This document shows, piece after piece, positions 32,860 to 43,975 of a stretch of DNA of 64,000 nucleotides. Positions within the stretch are counted from its first letter, which is position 1. The number at the start of each line of letters is the position of its first letter. The position numbers and the translations under genes are program-made. The notes below the pieces were generated by a model. That model worked only from the letters and a program-made list of their open reading frames with translations, ran no database searches and was not told where the DNA came from. This stretch comes from Castor canadensis (lineage: Eukaryota; Chordata; Mammalia; Rodentia; Castoridae): assembly GCF_047511655.1 (NCBI RefSeq), contig NC_133405.1, positions 91,795,046-91,859,045 of the forward strand. Direction: 5' to 3'.

Positions 32860-33420
32860 GTGGCCAGAAAACATATGAAAAAATGCTCACCATCTCTAGC
32901 AATAAAGGAAATGCAAATTAAAACCACGCTAAGATTCCACCTCACCCCTGTTAGAATAGCCATCATCAGCAACACCACCACCAACAGGTGTTGGCGAGGA
33001 TGCAGGGAAAAAGGAACCTTCTTACACTGTTGTTGGGAATGTAGACTAGTACAACCACTCTGGAAAAAAATTTGGAGGCTACTTAAAAAGCTGGACATCG
33101 ATCTACCATTTGATCCAGCAATACCACTCTTGGGGATATACCCAAAAGACTGTTACTCCAGAGGCACCTGCACATCCATGTTTATTGCGGCACTATTCAC
33201 AATAGCCAAGTTATGGAAACTGCCAAGATGCCCCAGCACTGACGAATGGATTAAGAAAATGTGGTATCTATACACAATGGAATTTTATGCAGCCATGAAG
33301 AAGAACGAAATGTTATCATTCGCTGGTAAATGGATGGAATTGAAGAACATCATTCTGAGTGAGGTTAGCCTGGCTCAAAAAACCAAAAATCGTATGTTCT
33401 CCCTCATATGTGGACATTAG
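32860..33420 (+). pseudogene. L1 ORF2 C-terminal fragment with zinc-knuckle motif
   Basis: A 186-codon frame contains CX3CX7HX4C exactly ('[18 protein letters not shown]', 32984-33037), the Cys-rich motif of L1 ORF2p, followed by 'PLLGIYPKD' and the end '[10 protein letters not shown]'. It is separated from the RT part by a premature stop (32668) and a one-base loss near 32812. Confidence 0.88.
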
Positions 33421-33779
33421 ATCAAGGGCAAACACAACAAGGGGATTGGACTATGAGCACATGATAAAAGCGAGAGCACACAAGGGAGGGGTGAGGATAG
33501 GAAAGACACCTAAAAAACTGGCTAGCATTTGTTTCCCTTAACGCAGAGAAACTAAAGCAGATACCTTAAAAGCAACTGAGGCCAATAGGAAAAGGGGACC
33601 AGGAACTAGAGAAAAGGTTAGATCAAAAAGAATTAACCTAGAAGGTAACACCCACGCACAGGAAATCAATGTGAGTCAATGCCCTGTGTAGCTATACTTA
33701 TCTCAACCAGCAAAACCCTTTGTTCCTTCCTATTATTGCTTATATTCTCTCTACAACAAAATTAGAAATAAGGGCAAAA

Positions 33780-33860
33780 TAGTTTCTGCTGGGTATTGGG
33801 GGGGGAGAGGGAGGGGGCGGAGTGGGTGGTAAGGGAGGGGGTGGGGGCAGGGGGGAGAAA
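33780..33860 (+). other. G-rich tract of the L1 3' UTR
   Basis: At least six runs of three or more G within 70 bases (33798-33856), suited to forming G-quadruplexes. The same tract occurs in the copies at 7873-7932, 63100-63155 and 63508-63563, and reversed at 36208-36280. Old and young mammalian L1s often keep such a tract near their 3' end. Confidence 0.8.
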
Positions 33861-34221
33861 TGAACCAAGCCTTGTATGCACATATGAATAATAAAAGAAA
33901 AATGAAAAAATAAAAAATAAAAAATTCATCTATAGAACAGCTCCAAACCACCATTAACACTTCTTACTGACTCAAAAGCCATATTCTTACAAACAATTTT
34001 TTTCTCTAAATGGAAATATATCATTTTCCCATATTTTCATTGTGACATAATTTCTTACAAAAAAAATAACAAGACCTTTTCTTCCCCCCTGAGCCACTGG
34101 AAGGTACAATGAAAATATGATGTCTTATCATTCTTACAGTCAAGGAATTCTCATAAATAACCACAATACCACCATCAAAATCAGGAAATTAGTTTTGATA
34201 CAGTACTGTATTCTGATCCTC

Positions 34222-34575
34222 AGTCTGCTATAATTTGGATCTGGAATGTCCCCTAATGACTCATTGTATGGCTTAGTTCCCAACATGGCACTATTGAGAG
34301 GTGGTGGAAATGTTAAACGCTGGGGCTGAGTGATGGAGGGTCTCTTTGGCCAATGGGGACATGCCCTTGAAGGGTATAGTGAGACCTCATCCACTTTCCT
34401 CTTTCTTACATCTCAGCCATGAGGTGAATAGCTTTGCTGTGCTGAATGCTCCTACCATGATGCACCAGACCCCAAAGCAACAGAACCAACCAACTATGAA
34501 CCAAAATGAACTGACCCTGTTTTTTATTATTTCACGTATTTTGGTATAATAATAGAAAGCTTATACAAACTCATT
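34222..34575 (+). repeat. MaLR LTR (ORR1/MT/MLT-like)
   Basis: 'ataatttggatctggaatgtc' near the start and 'gcccttgaagggtatagtgag' in the middle are MaLR wording, also seen reversed in the LTR at 45628-46051. Ends in AT-rich sequence near 34575. The neighbouring 33935-34221 and 34576-34989 are AT-rich and unassigned. Confidence 0.65.
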
Positions 34576-34989
34576 AAAATTTAACAGTTTTCCTAAGAAT
34601 ACAGTTTATATATAGCACAGGAGTCCTATTCAAAGTCAGCTGTTGCATTTTGTTATCCTACATCTTTAGTGACTTTTGATCTGGAATAGTTCTTCCATCT
34701 TTGGTACTTTGGGAAACTATAAGTCAGTTATCTTGTACAATACCCCTCTGTTGGATTTGTCCCCGGTTTCCTCATGATTACATTAAGGTTATGTATCTTT
34801 GTCAGGAATTTCATATATTTGCTCTGTTCTCATTGTTTCCTATCATGTGACCCTTAATTTCAACTTGTACCATTTCTGATGGTGCTCACTTGGATCATTT
34901 TATGAAAGTGGTGTCTGCCTAAAAATTTATACTTTTCCCATTTATGATTGAGACATATTTTATAAGGAGGTCCTTTGAAAATATTTACA

Positions 34990-35506
34990 TACTGTTTTTC
35001 TTAAAGGGTAGAGAAAGGAGATTTATTACATATCCCAAGACATGCTGTGGGAGGTGGCAAAGTAAGCACTTCAGCCCATCTTTAGCCATCTTTGGGATAC
35101 AGACATGTGCTTTAGCTTTAAATGAACAAATTATTAGAGCAGGGGCAAAAGGCAGACATAGTTAGACAGTCCCAGTCACAGGTGTGGCCTGGTTCCAAAA
35201 CAATTTTGATTCCAAAACAATCCTTGTTTTGAAAGAAGTTTTATCAGAGTCACTGTTGCCTGGCAGAGGGTCTGCCCTGAGGAGGCTCTACTGTCCCTTA
35301 GGGGTGGTTTCAGTCTTTTTAGATAAGTCTTGTCCTTCCTGGAATGCATGGTGGTCACAAAGTGACTACAGAGAAAATGTCTTAGAGAAAAGACAAACAC
35401 AAAATGGAGGTAGGGATGCCAAGCTTTTCGCCTGCATTAGTTAACTCATGGGCCCAAGTAAGGAGTCAGTGCTTTCTCAGCAAAAACAGTTTAAGGACCT
35501 CTTACA
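34990..35506 (-). repeat. LTR at the 3' side of ERV-C
   Basis: On the minus strand it starts TGTAAGAGGTCC directly after the tract AAGGGGGGAAT and carries AATAAA near 35020. The far end is not precisely defined (about 34990). It does not resemble the LTR at the other end of ERV-C (41813-42110), although the two ends of one provirus should match. It is the same family as the fragment at 19009-19072. Confidence 0.6.
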
Positions 35507-35508
35507 AT

Positions 35509-35518
35509 TCCCCCCTTA
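35509..35518 (-). promoter_or_regulatory. Polypurine tract
   Basis: AAGGGGGGAA on the minus strand, abutting the LTR start at 35506. It confirms the LTR edge and minus-strand polarity. Confidence 0.75.
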
Positions 35519-36162
35519 TGTTTCCCTCAAGATTAATATTGAGGGAATTGGAGTACCAGCCAATCTGGCTTTGCAGGTTTCTTGGCCAGTAGTAAATCAG
35601 TATAGGAGAAGGGGACAAATAGTTGAAGTTTAAGTCAAAAGTACTTGTTTAAGTTTAAAACTAAAAACACCATTATAAAGCAGAATACAGAGGGAGTAAG
35701 AATCAGAAGACATCCAATTAAATAAATTGTGTAGGGGATCCTCTTTTAAAATAACTCCATGAGAATAGACAACTAAAAATACATGATTGGAGTCAGTACA
35801 AATAGTCATTTTTGTCTCTATTTAAATAGAAAGCTTTGGCTGAAAATAAGAGTTTGCCTTCTGTCAGAGGTGTGTATGTAGCCTGCTTCTGAACCTCTCT
35901 TTCAAAACTTTTAGGTTTGGGTTACTTTTTTGAAAGACTGGCATACATAACTCCATTGGGTTTTGAAAAATTGCCCCCTTCCCCTTTACTGAGTAATTAT
36001 TCTCCAAACTGTTTATCTCTGAATAATTTTCTCTGAAGATTTTGCTGATTAGCCATTCTGGTCCCTCATTGCTTGGATTAGCTTTTTCCCATATGGTCTG
36101 GTCTAATCCTATGTTGGAGGGGAAATAAGAAGCTCAGGAGGGGGTCAGTGTCAATAAGACTC
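35519..36162 (-). pseudogene. Degraded 3' internal region of an ERV (env side)
   Basis: Lies between an L1 insertion and the polypurine tract, where env should be. All frames are broken. Hydrophobic stretches occur on the minus strand, but no Env motif such as CX6CC can be read. It is assigned only by position. Confidence 0.4.
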
Positions 36163-36752
36163 TTTTTTTTTCTTTTATTATTCATATGTGCATACAAGGC
36201 TTGGTTCATTTCTCCCCCCTGCCCCCACCCCCTCCCTTACCACCCACTCCGCCCCCTCCCTCTCCCCCCACCCCCTCAATACCCAGCAGAAACTATTTTG
36301 CCCTTATTTCTAATTTTGTTGTAGAGAGAATATAAGCAATAATAGGAAGGAACAAGGGTTTTTGCTGGTTGACATAAGGATAGCTATACAGGACATTGAC
36401 TCACATTGATTTCCTGTGCGTGGGTGTTACCTTCTAGGTTAATTCTTTTTGATCTAACCTTTTCTCTAGTTCCTGGTCCCCTTTTCCTATTGGCCTCAGT
36501 TGCTTTTAAGGTATCTGCTTTAGTTTCTCTGCGTTAAGGGCAACAAATGCTAGCTAATTTTTTAGGTGTCTTACCTATCCTCACCCCTCCCTTGTGTGCT
36601 CTCGCTTTTATCATGTGCTCAAAGTCCAATCCCATTGTTGTGTTTGCCCTTGATCTAATGTCCACATATGAGGGAGAACATACGATTTTTGGTCTTTTGG
36701 GCCAGGCTAACCTCACTCAGAATGATGTTCTCCAATTCCATCCATTTACCTG
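36163..36752 (-). mobile_element. L1 3' fragment inserted in ERV-C integrase
   Basis: Reverse complement of the young L1 3' end: A-rich tail (T run at 36164), G-rich tract, UTR, and the last 40 or so ORF2 codons up to about 36752. It is severely 5'-truncated. Right of it, ERV-C integrase resumes. No clear target duplication was seen. Confidence 0.88.
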
Positions 36753-37085
36753 CTGGGGTGTGTTTTTGGAACATAGGCTTCATCTTTCACATACTGCCTT
36801 ATTGATGCTGGAGATCTTGGGGACATAAAAGTGCTGGGCCAGGATAGTCTCAAGGGCTATTCACCCTGAACGGGTTCCTTTGTGGAACTGCTTAACAAAT
36901 GCAGGAGCCAGTGACTCAGGAATGGCAATGCAGCCATCAGCAAACTTCCACCATCCACCTGGTAGAAAACGTCCCTCCTCAGTCTTACACCAGGCCTGTT
37001 CTTGTGGTGTGTACCTTGGGTCCCATTCAGTTAATGGACATGGGAACAAGACAGTGGTCAGAGCAGTTGGGGCTGGTCCCCTCAT
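36753..37085 (-). pseudogene. ERV-C integrase N-terminus, truncated by L1
   Basis: A minus-strand frame (36861-37085) ends in 'VKQFHKGTRSG'; the zinc-binding second His reads Arg. Broken continuation contains 'VCER' and 'SLCSKNTPQ', the C..C half. The L1 fragment then interrupts it. The catalytic core is not visible beyond the L1, so it was lost. Confidence 0.72.
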
Positions 37086-37820
37086 GAGGGCTGCTTGTTT
37101 GGCTTCCCTATCAGCTTTCTGGTTTCTCCAAGCAATTGTTCTATCTCCCTTTTGGTGCCCTCAGCAGTGTATAACTGCCACCCATTTAGGGGCTCATACA
37201 GCATTTAGTAGTTTGAGGATTTCTTGTCCATACTTAATATTTTTTCCTCCCTAATTAAAGAGACCCTTCTCTTTATATAGGCCTCATGGACATGAATGAT
37301 TGTAAAGGCATATTTAGAGTCAGCGTAGATGTTTACCTGTATTCCTGCAGTGAGCTGGAGTGCCCATGTGAAGGCAACATGGTCAGTGTTTTGTACAGAA
37401 GTTCCAACCAGCATTGGGTGGGCTTCAATAACTGAGTCCAGAGTTACTATTGCATACCCAGCCAAGTGCATGCTGTCCCAGATAAAGCTGCTGCCATCTG
37501 TGAAATATTCAATGGCTGATGGCCGACAGGCTGATCTGGCTGGCTTGAGAAAACCTCGTCCGTAACCTCTAAGCAGTCAAACTCTGGGGGGGGTCAACCA
37601 GCAATAGGGTGGCCAGGTTTAGAGTCTTTACAACTTCTAGCCAGATGTGTGGCTTTTTCCGGTATTTGGCCATCCGAGAGTTGGTCAGCCAATAATTTCC
37701 CTTATACTCCATGAGAGTCAGGATGGAGTGGGGAACTCGGACAGTGAATTCTTGTCTCAGGGCAAGCTTGTTTGCCTCTGCCACCAGGGCAGCAGTGGTT
37801 GCTAGCTCATGCAAGCAAGG
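37086..37820 (-). pseudogene. ERV-C RNase H and connection domain
   Basis: Minus-strand frames 37569-37814 (connection, 'VRVPHSILTLMEYKGNYWLT') and 37205-37471 (RNase H). RNase H shows 'QVNIYADSKYAFTIIHVHEA', keeping the catalytic Asp of the helix. Between them, 'MADGSSF'-type text near 37490 is degraded. Frameshifts separate the parts. Confidence 0.82.
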
Positions 37821-39000
37821 TGGCCAGCCTCAGGCAACGGCATCAAGCTGTTTTGACAATTAGCCACCAGGTGATGCCCAGGAGCCTAGTAGCTGAGTCA
37901 GGACCCCAACAACTATTCCCTTTTGCTCATGGACATACAGGAAAAATGGCTTCATCACATCTGGCAGGACTACAGCAGGGGCATTTGTGAGCACCCTCTT
38001 GATTCCTCTAAAGGCTTTTTCCTGATCCTCTCCCCATATTAAGTGTTCCCATTATCCGCTTTTGTGGCTTCATAAAGGGGTTTGGCCAAGAGGGAGTAGT
38101 TAGGGATCCAGATTCAGCAGAAATGTGCAATTCTCAGAAACTCCCTGACTTGCAAGTGGGTCTTGGGGGCCGGAATGGAACAGATAGCCTAGTTCCTCTT
38201 GGGGCCAAGCCTGTTCTATCTCAGCAACAGGTGAAAGCTGAGCTATTTACCAGTGTTTTGGCAAATCTGGGCCTTTTTCTGAGAGACTGTGTTCTGCCTC
38301 CCATAAAAGAGAAAAAATGAGGTGAGTCCCTTCCATACAGTCCTCCCAAGTTGGTCCAGCCAGCTGGAGGTCATCTATGTACTGGAGGAGTGTGCAGCCA
38401 TGCTGGTTGGATGAGAAAGCTTTGAGGTCAGATGCCAAGACAGTTCCAAAAATAGTGGGCAAATTTTTGAAACTTTGTGGCAATTGAGTCTAGGTTAGTT
38501 GCCCCTTCTCTCCAGTGTTGGGATTTTCCCATTGGAAGGCAAAATAAGCTGGCTCTGTGACACCAGGCAGATGCAGAAAAATGCATCCTTAAGGTCTAGG
38601 CAGGTAAAAAAAAACTGCCTCAGCTGGGACAAGTCCTAAAAGCTTGTAAGGATTCAGGACTATGAGGTGCAAAGTGACAGCTGCTGAATTTACTGCCCAG
38701 AGGTCCTGAATTGGCCTGAAATCCTCGGTCTCTGGTTTCTGGACACGTAATAAGGGGGTATTCCAGGATGACTGGCGAGGTCAGAGGATCCCATATTTCA
38801 GGAGTCTGTCAAAGTGTTTTTGACTTCCAACCTGGGAATGAAGTACTGTTTTTGGCTGATGGGAGTGGCTCCTGGCTTTAGTTCCAACACTACTGGGGGC
38901 ATGTTTCAGGCCAGACCTGAGAGGTCACCTTCAGGCCATACAGCTGGAATCTTGAAGGGAAGCTCAGGAATCTCAGGAGGCCTTTCCTTAGGGGCATAGA
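37821..39000 (-). pseudogene. ERV-C reverse transcriptase
   Basis: Minus-strand RT in several frames. The catalytic box 'LLQYIDDLQLAGPTWEDC' is intact (YIDD at 38381-38370). Upstream, readable pieces near 38570-38780 include the segment around the first catalytic Asp and the 'IQDLWAVN'-like block, all with stops. It is a class I (gamma-like) RT. It cannot give an enzyme. Confidence 0.82.
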
Positions 39001-39004
39001 GCTG

Positions 39005-39434
39005 TCATTCCTCTTCTTGTGTGACCATGAGGGTTAAAACTCTTGCCTCAGGTCCTCTCAGTTTTAAGGTTGCCATATCATCAGAATCAGAAGTTATTTG
39101 TGCCCTCAGTATGCATAATAAGTTTCTGCCTATCAGGCTTATAGGGCAATTGGAAAGATAAAGGAATTCATGCTTTACTTCATGACTCCCAAGATTGCAT
39201 TGTCTGGATACTAGAAAGGGGCAGCGGGCCTGGTTCCCTGTAGTCCCCATAATAGTTGCATGCTTCTGTGAAAGGGGAGCCCACTGGCTGAGTCACAACT
39301 GAATGTTCTGCTCCCATATTGACCATGAGATGCACGGGATGGCCCCCTATCTTCATTTGGACCATAGGCTTCTGGGGGCCCAGGAGAATGGAGCCTGGTC
39401 TGCCCTCGTCTTCCTCATAGTTCTCCAGAGCCAC
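39005..39434 (-). pseudogene. ERV-C protease, active-site Asp changed
   Basis: Two overlapping frames (39180-39434, 39005-39250) encode a retroviral aspartic protease. The active-site loop reads 'LMVNMGAEHSVV' (39332-39297): the catalytic Asp has become Asn and the following Thr Met. The later 'LIGRNLL' matches the conserved C-terminal block. The protease would cleave Gag-Pol; this copy is dead. Confidence 0.82.
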
Positions 39435-39449
39435 CAGCCTGATGATGTT

Positions 39450-39790
39450 TTACTCCCAGGGGCCAGCCTCTCTGCAGACAGGCTGATACTTTCCCTTGAC
39501 AATTTGGCCTCTGCCTCTGTTCTGGGGGTCCTTCTGGGAGTCCCTGGCCCTTTGGGAACATTCATTCTTCCGGTGCCCTTCCTGACAATAGTAGGTACAT
39601 TGATTTCGCCTCCCTAGTTCCTCCCTAGGGTGAGGGCATCCCAGGGGCTCCGGACACCATCCACAATGATTGCCTCTGCCTCTGCCTGAATTAGCCCGCT
39701 GGGGCCCACCTGACTCTTCAACAAGGGCTGCTGCAAGGAAGTCTATTTTCCTTTTCATCTTCCTGTCAGCTTCCAATTTTGTCTCCTGAT
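39450..39790 (-). pseudogene. ERV-C gag nucleocapsid, altered zinc knuckle
   Basis: Basic, Arg/Gly-rich sequence with one knuckle, 'CTYYCQEGHRKNEC' (39599-39558). The spacing is C-x3-C-x3-H-x4-C instead of the retroviral C-x2-C-x4-H-x4-C: total length is kept but the second Cys has moved one place. Single-knuckle NC is typical of class I viruses. NC binds genomic RNA during packaging. Confidence 0.8.
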
Positions 39791-40478
39791 TTCAATTGAC
39801 AAAAACCTTTGTGGCCACCTCCAGAAGCTGGCTGACATTCATTCTCGCAAATCCCTCTAATTTCTGTAATTTTTGCTTTATGTCCCCTTGAACCTGGCCA
39901 ACAAAAGCAGCATTTATCATCTGCTGGTTTTCAGTGGCTTCCAGGTCAAAAGGAGTGTATAAGTGGAAGGCCTCACACAGACACTCATAAAACTGGCTGG
40001 GACTCTCATCCAACCCTTGGAGGACTTCTGATGTTTTACTCATGTTCATGGCCTTTTTCCCTCCTCCCTTCATGCCCCTTAATATCATTCAAGAGCCTCC
40101 TGATATCGCTCGAGTCACTGGTAGTCTCGGTCATTATTAGGGTCCCAATAGGAGTCTTCTTCAGGGTATTGAGCCTGAGTACAGGCTTGAGCATTTAAAG
40201 TACCAGCAGCCATTTTAGAGCTGCCAACACTATACAGCATTGCTCTTCAGTATTAAATAGAGTCAGGGGAAGCTGTTCACAGTCTGTCCAGGTGGGCTTA
40301 GGAGTCTGGATGATAGACTACATCAAATCAATCACAGCCTGAGGTTTTTCCATGAAGGAAGGGGTATGATGTTTACAGTTTAGGAGGTCTGTAGTGGTAA
40401 AGGGCTAGTAAGTGAATGTTTGCCCTCCTCCTTGTATTTGACAGTGCTGGTCATAATATATTGGGACTTAGGCTTCCC
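39791..40478 (-). pseudogene. ERV-C gag capsid
   Basis: The open part 39792-40088 holds the C-terminal capsid domain, including the major homology region ('QGLDESPSQFYECLCEAF') and a helical tail rich in Lys/Gln. The N-terminal capsid lies in broken frames up to about 40470. Capsid forms the viral shell; here it is non-coding because of stops. Confidence 0.82.
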
Positions 40479-41130
40479 TCAGGGGCATCTGCAGAGTGGT
40501 GGGAGTCTGAGGAGAAAAGGGGTCCTCCCTGGGACTGGTTGGGTAACCCCAATTGAATGGGGGGGGCACAAGGTAAGAACTGGTGGACTTGGAGTGGACT
40601 TAGGATCCATAGGACCTGGGAATGTGGGGCAAGACAAGGCCCCTGAGGCTCCTGGGCCAGATTTTACAGGTATATTCATCCCTCGGATTTCCTCATCTAT
40701 CTCGAAGGCAAAGATGTGGAACTGTGTGCCGATGGCAGAGGTGGATAAAGTGGCACATAGGATAGTGGTGTTTCCTCAGGTTCTTTGTTTTCTCCCTACA
40801 CTTGGAAGTTGCAGCCACCCTAGCTACTATAATCCTACAGGTCTCTTCCAGACAGGCCCTTAGTCATGTGGGTCAGCTGAGGACAGCATCTTGCCAGGAG
40901 TCAATATAGGGAAACTGATCTGGGTGCCCAGACTTCCCTACAATTACCCTACAAACTTCATTAACCACAGTTTTGTCTAGTTACCCTTCTGAAGCCACCC
41001 TACACCAAAAGTGGGCCACTCTACTTCACAAAGGGACTTAAACTTGTTAAGAGTTAACTTAACTCCATAGTCTCCATTAAATCCCTTATTAAAGTGTTTA
41101 ACCATATACTCAAAAGGGTGTTTTTGCTGT
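40479..41130 (-). pseudogene. ERV-C gag matrix and proline-rich p12-like region
   Basis: The proline-rich stretch (40479-40679, many Pro/Ser) occupies the p12 position. Matrix text lies at about 40860-41110: 'KSLCEVEWPTFGVGW' and 'GHPDQFPYIDSWQD', both conserved gammaretroviral MA blocks. Stops occur between them. Leader sequence continues to the primer site at 41790. Confidence 0.78.
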
Positions 41131-41789
41131 GATTTCCACCCATTTCCTCCCATTACCAGATGTCAAGACAGACACAGAGGGGTTGAGGGTTTGGAAGAAA
41201 GGTAAGCAGTCCTCCTCTCTGACACACAGGGGAGAGCAATACATCACTCACTTCATCCGTCTCCAGCTGTGTCCCTTGTGGGAACTTTAGGCACTTCTTA
41301 GCTGTAGTGAGTCCATATAAACCCCAAACCGGGAGCCCCCAAGGGCTCACCCTAGACTATATGAGGTCACCACAGACCTGCAGATTGGGACTCCACACTC
41401 ATTTCATAGCCAGGCCACATCTCAGACTCTCCACACATACATATATATATATGCTCACACATTTCCACCCCACTCCTTGAGAGACACAGTTTTAACCTCA
41501 ACAGGACTACTCAGGTGTCTCTGGGAGGTTATCAGGCTCCCCTTCTGCCTCCTAAAGGCAGGCCTATTGTTTGAATCCAGATTCTTATTAGTCTGATGGA
41601 TGGGGCTCCCAATTGGTTCCTGAGCCTTCTCCAGGTTCCTTTGTGCAACCAAGACTCTCTCTCTGCTGCACCAGGAGAGGCGAGTCCCTCTGTCAGATCA
41701 ACAGTTCCACTGGCGCCTGACAGGATGCTCTTACGTCAAGCTGGGGATTCCGAGTCCCGGCAACAAGGATGTGAAAACACTGTCTCTGA
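41131..41789 (-). other. ERV-C leader
   Basis: Untranslated leader between primer site and gag. A 65-codon minus frame (41153-41350) has no recognised domain. A CT/AT dinucleotide run (TATATATATA) is at 41443-41452. Confidence 0.55.
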
Positions 41790-41808
41790 ATCCCAGACCA
41801 AGCCCCAA
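41790..41808 (-). promoter_or_regulatory. ERV-C primer binding site, tRNA-Pro-like
   Basis: TTGGGGCTTGGTCTGGGAT on the minus strand, four bases after the LTR end. It resembles the tRNA-Pro site used by gammaretroviruses, with one inserted base and C-to-T changes. Confidence 0.68.
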
Positions 41809-41812
41809 GAAA

Positions 41813-42110
41813 TGTTGCAGGATATTCAAGCAGGGAAACGGGACATCAACGCTTTTCAGAAAGCAGTATTTATTAGCATGCTGGCAGCAGCTCAGTGGAT
41901 TCCCACCCAAAGGCTGAGCCCCAAGAACAAAGGGGGCTTACCTTATATACCCTTGCAAGCAGGTTACAGAAGCAAAAAGCAGAGCTTAACCCATATATGG
42001 TTGTATGCATCTCTATTGGCTATTTTACTCTTAGTGCTATGTGACCTTCCTCACGTTCAAATTCTTTAAGTTTTATCTCCCTGCTATGCCATCCTCTCCT
42101 TCTTGCTACA
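41813..42110 (-). repeat. ERV-C 5' LTR
   Basis: On the minus strand it runs from TGTAGCAAGAAG (42110) to GCAACA (41813), about 298 bp. It carries TATATAAGG (41949-41941) and AATAAA (41874-41869). Gag and pol lie downstream in the same orientation, so this is the provirus's promoter end. Confidence 0.78.
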
Positions 42111-42747
42111 AAACAAGCTCAGAGACCTCTCCTTGGATGTAATAGAATGCATCTGTAGGAATGACAGTGCAGTGCCACAGTGCCAAACCATGCTTGTGAG
42201 TGAGTTAGAGATAAACAAGAATGAAAGAGCTCTTGTGAAGAAAGCATGCATCATGTTATGCATCCAACTCCAGACTGTGGCTACAAGCAAGTGATCAGGG
42301 CAAACCTTTCTGACATAGCATCTTCAGCCCCTTTGAAACAGTCATTTGATGACCAGTCCAAAAAATTGTACAAGTCTTAAAAGCCACACACACACACCTC
42401 ACCTTGCTACTTCCACTCCAACTCTGCAGTCTTCATACCTGCCACATCCAGAACCACTTTTTATACTGGAAGTGCTTAGGAACTGGCTCTCTCTGGAAGG
42501 GACCAGTCACTGCCCAGGAAAGTCTTCTGACCCTGCCCTCCTCATACCAGAGCCAATTGCTTGCCCTTTTTTGGTCAGCAAAGAGACTTGACTATGTAGA
42601 AAAAGGAAAGTGAAAATGGTGGTTGCCTGCTTTAGTGGACCAGAACCAAAAAGTGGGAGAAGGGACAGACCAGAAGGGCCCATTAATGCCTCTGTTAGGA
42701 ACTGTGGTTTAATGTACCACATGAGATTAAGAAGGCCCTCAGTCCTG

Positions 42748-42785
<38 letters not shown>

Positions 42786-43480
42786 GGGATTATCCTCAAA
42801 TGGATGTCCCCCTCCCCAATGGTACTTCCTGGAGTGGACTGTCCTACCTCTGCTCCCCTCAGTGGTACTTCCCAGGGCAGAACTGTTCAGTCTCACTTGG
42901 TGGAGCAAACAGGAAATAGCTGGTACCCATGGACCATTTCAGTCTGGTCTCCAAAGACAGTGAGAGGGCAAAATCAAGACAAAACCCTGACTGCATTTTT
43001 GCTACAGTCTTGAACATGGTGAAAGTCTTAAACTGAAATTTACCTCCCCACAGTGTCCAACCATAGGAAAAGGGAGCATTATCAAATGTTTACTATGTGC
43101 TGGTAATTGTTCTCACTGTGCTTCCCTGGGTAATGTAGAATAGGTCTAATGGGGGAATGGGGCACTGCTGGCCTCAGAACCCAGCCTCAGCTCCACAGAT
43201 GGCAGGAGAGATGGAGCTCTTGATGAGTTAGAAGGCCTGGTGTGGACCAGGTCTCTGTGCTTGTCAGTAATGAGTGAGAGGGCCAGGGGACTCTCAAGTT
43301 CTGTTAGGGAAAAGGCCATCCCCCAGGGGCCCTAAAGACACTAAATAGGTCAAATAAATCCTGTCATCATCCTGTCACAACTGATCATGTTCCCTAGCAG
43401 AATCCTCCACTTGTCTATCTATGTCACTCACCATAACTTTGTATTTATTCATTTAGTCATTAGTCATTCTGTCCAAATTA
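42111..43480. other. Unique sequence, one CA microsatellite, MIR-like piece
   Basis: No gene recognised. (CA)n at 42749-42784 and a MIR-like fragment near 43075-43145 ('atgtttactatgtgctggta'). Plus and minus frames of 117-133 codons run through the CA repeat and are not credible genes. Confidence 0.5.
42749..42784. repeat. (CA)n microsatellite
   Basis: About 18 uninterrupted CA units. Confidence 0.97.
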
Positions 43481-43489
43481 TATGTCATG

Positions 43490-43975
43490 GACCATATGGG
43501 CATTAGGAATACAGCTGTGTGGGAAAAGACAAAAAACCCTGCCCTCATAGAGTTTACATTCTATTGAAATAATACAGCATAAAAATGTAAGCATAAAATT
43601 TGTCAGGGGGTGTTACTTGTAATGAAAATTAGGGTAATGTAATACAGAAGGGAAGAACATTTCTAGAAAGAGTAGATGAGGAAGGTCTTTCTGAAAATGG
43701 ACATTTGAATGGAAATTTATAGGAAATGAATTTCTAGGAGAAAAGCATTCCAGGTAGAGGCAAGAGCCAGTGCAAAAGTACAAGGGTAGAAATCTGCCTA
43801 GTATGTGTGAGGAACAGTGAGGAGGCAAATGTGGCTGACACAGTGTGATCAAAGGAGAAAGAGGTAGGAGGTAAGGTCAGAAGAGCAAGGAGAGCCAGAT
43901 TGTGCAGGGCCTTCTGGGCCATGCTGAGGACTTTGATTTACAATGGAAGAGCCATTAGAGTGTTTTTACCAGAGA
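43490..43975. repeat. Ancient mammalian repeat, L2-like
   Basis: Wording such as 'ccctgccctcatagagtttac', 'agcattccaggtagaggca' and 'gggccttctgggccatgctg' occurs in a common ancient dispersed mammalian repeat that I tentatively place with L2. A related segment lies at 55270-55510. Orientation is not called. Confidence 0.45.

Larger units (their letters stand above)
30138..33918 (+). mobile_element. 5'-truncated young L1 with target-site duplication
   Basis: Begins inside ORF2 (matching the copy at about 59436) and runs through RT, the C-terminal zinc region, 3' UTR, G-rich tract and A-rich tail. The 16-bp duplication AAAAAATTCATCTATA flanks it (30122-30137 and 33919-33934), so it is a single target-primed insertion. 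Endonuclease and ORF1 are absent. A few bases are lost at the 5' joint relative to the other copy ('ttgtct' versus 'ttgatgtct'). Confidence 0.93.

Noticed and set aside
41724-41742. Plus-strand TGGCGCCTGACAGGATGC resembling a tRNA-Lys primer site
   Set aside because: It is on the strand opposite to ERV-C genes, not adjacent to an LTR end, and a better primer site exists at 41790-41808.
42610-42963. 117-codon plus frame and 133-codon minus frame
   Set aside because: Both translate through the CA microsatellite as His-Thr or Val-Cys repeats.
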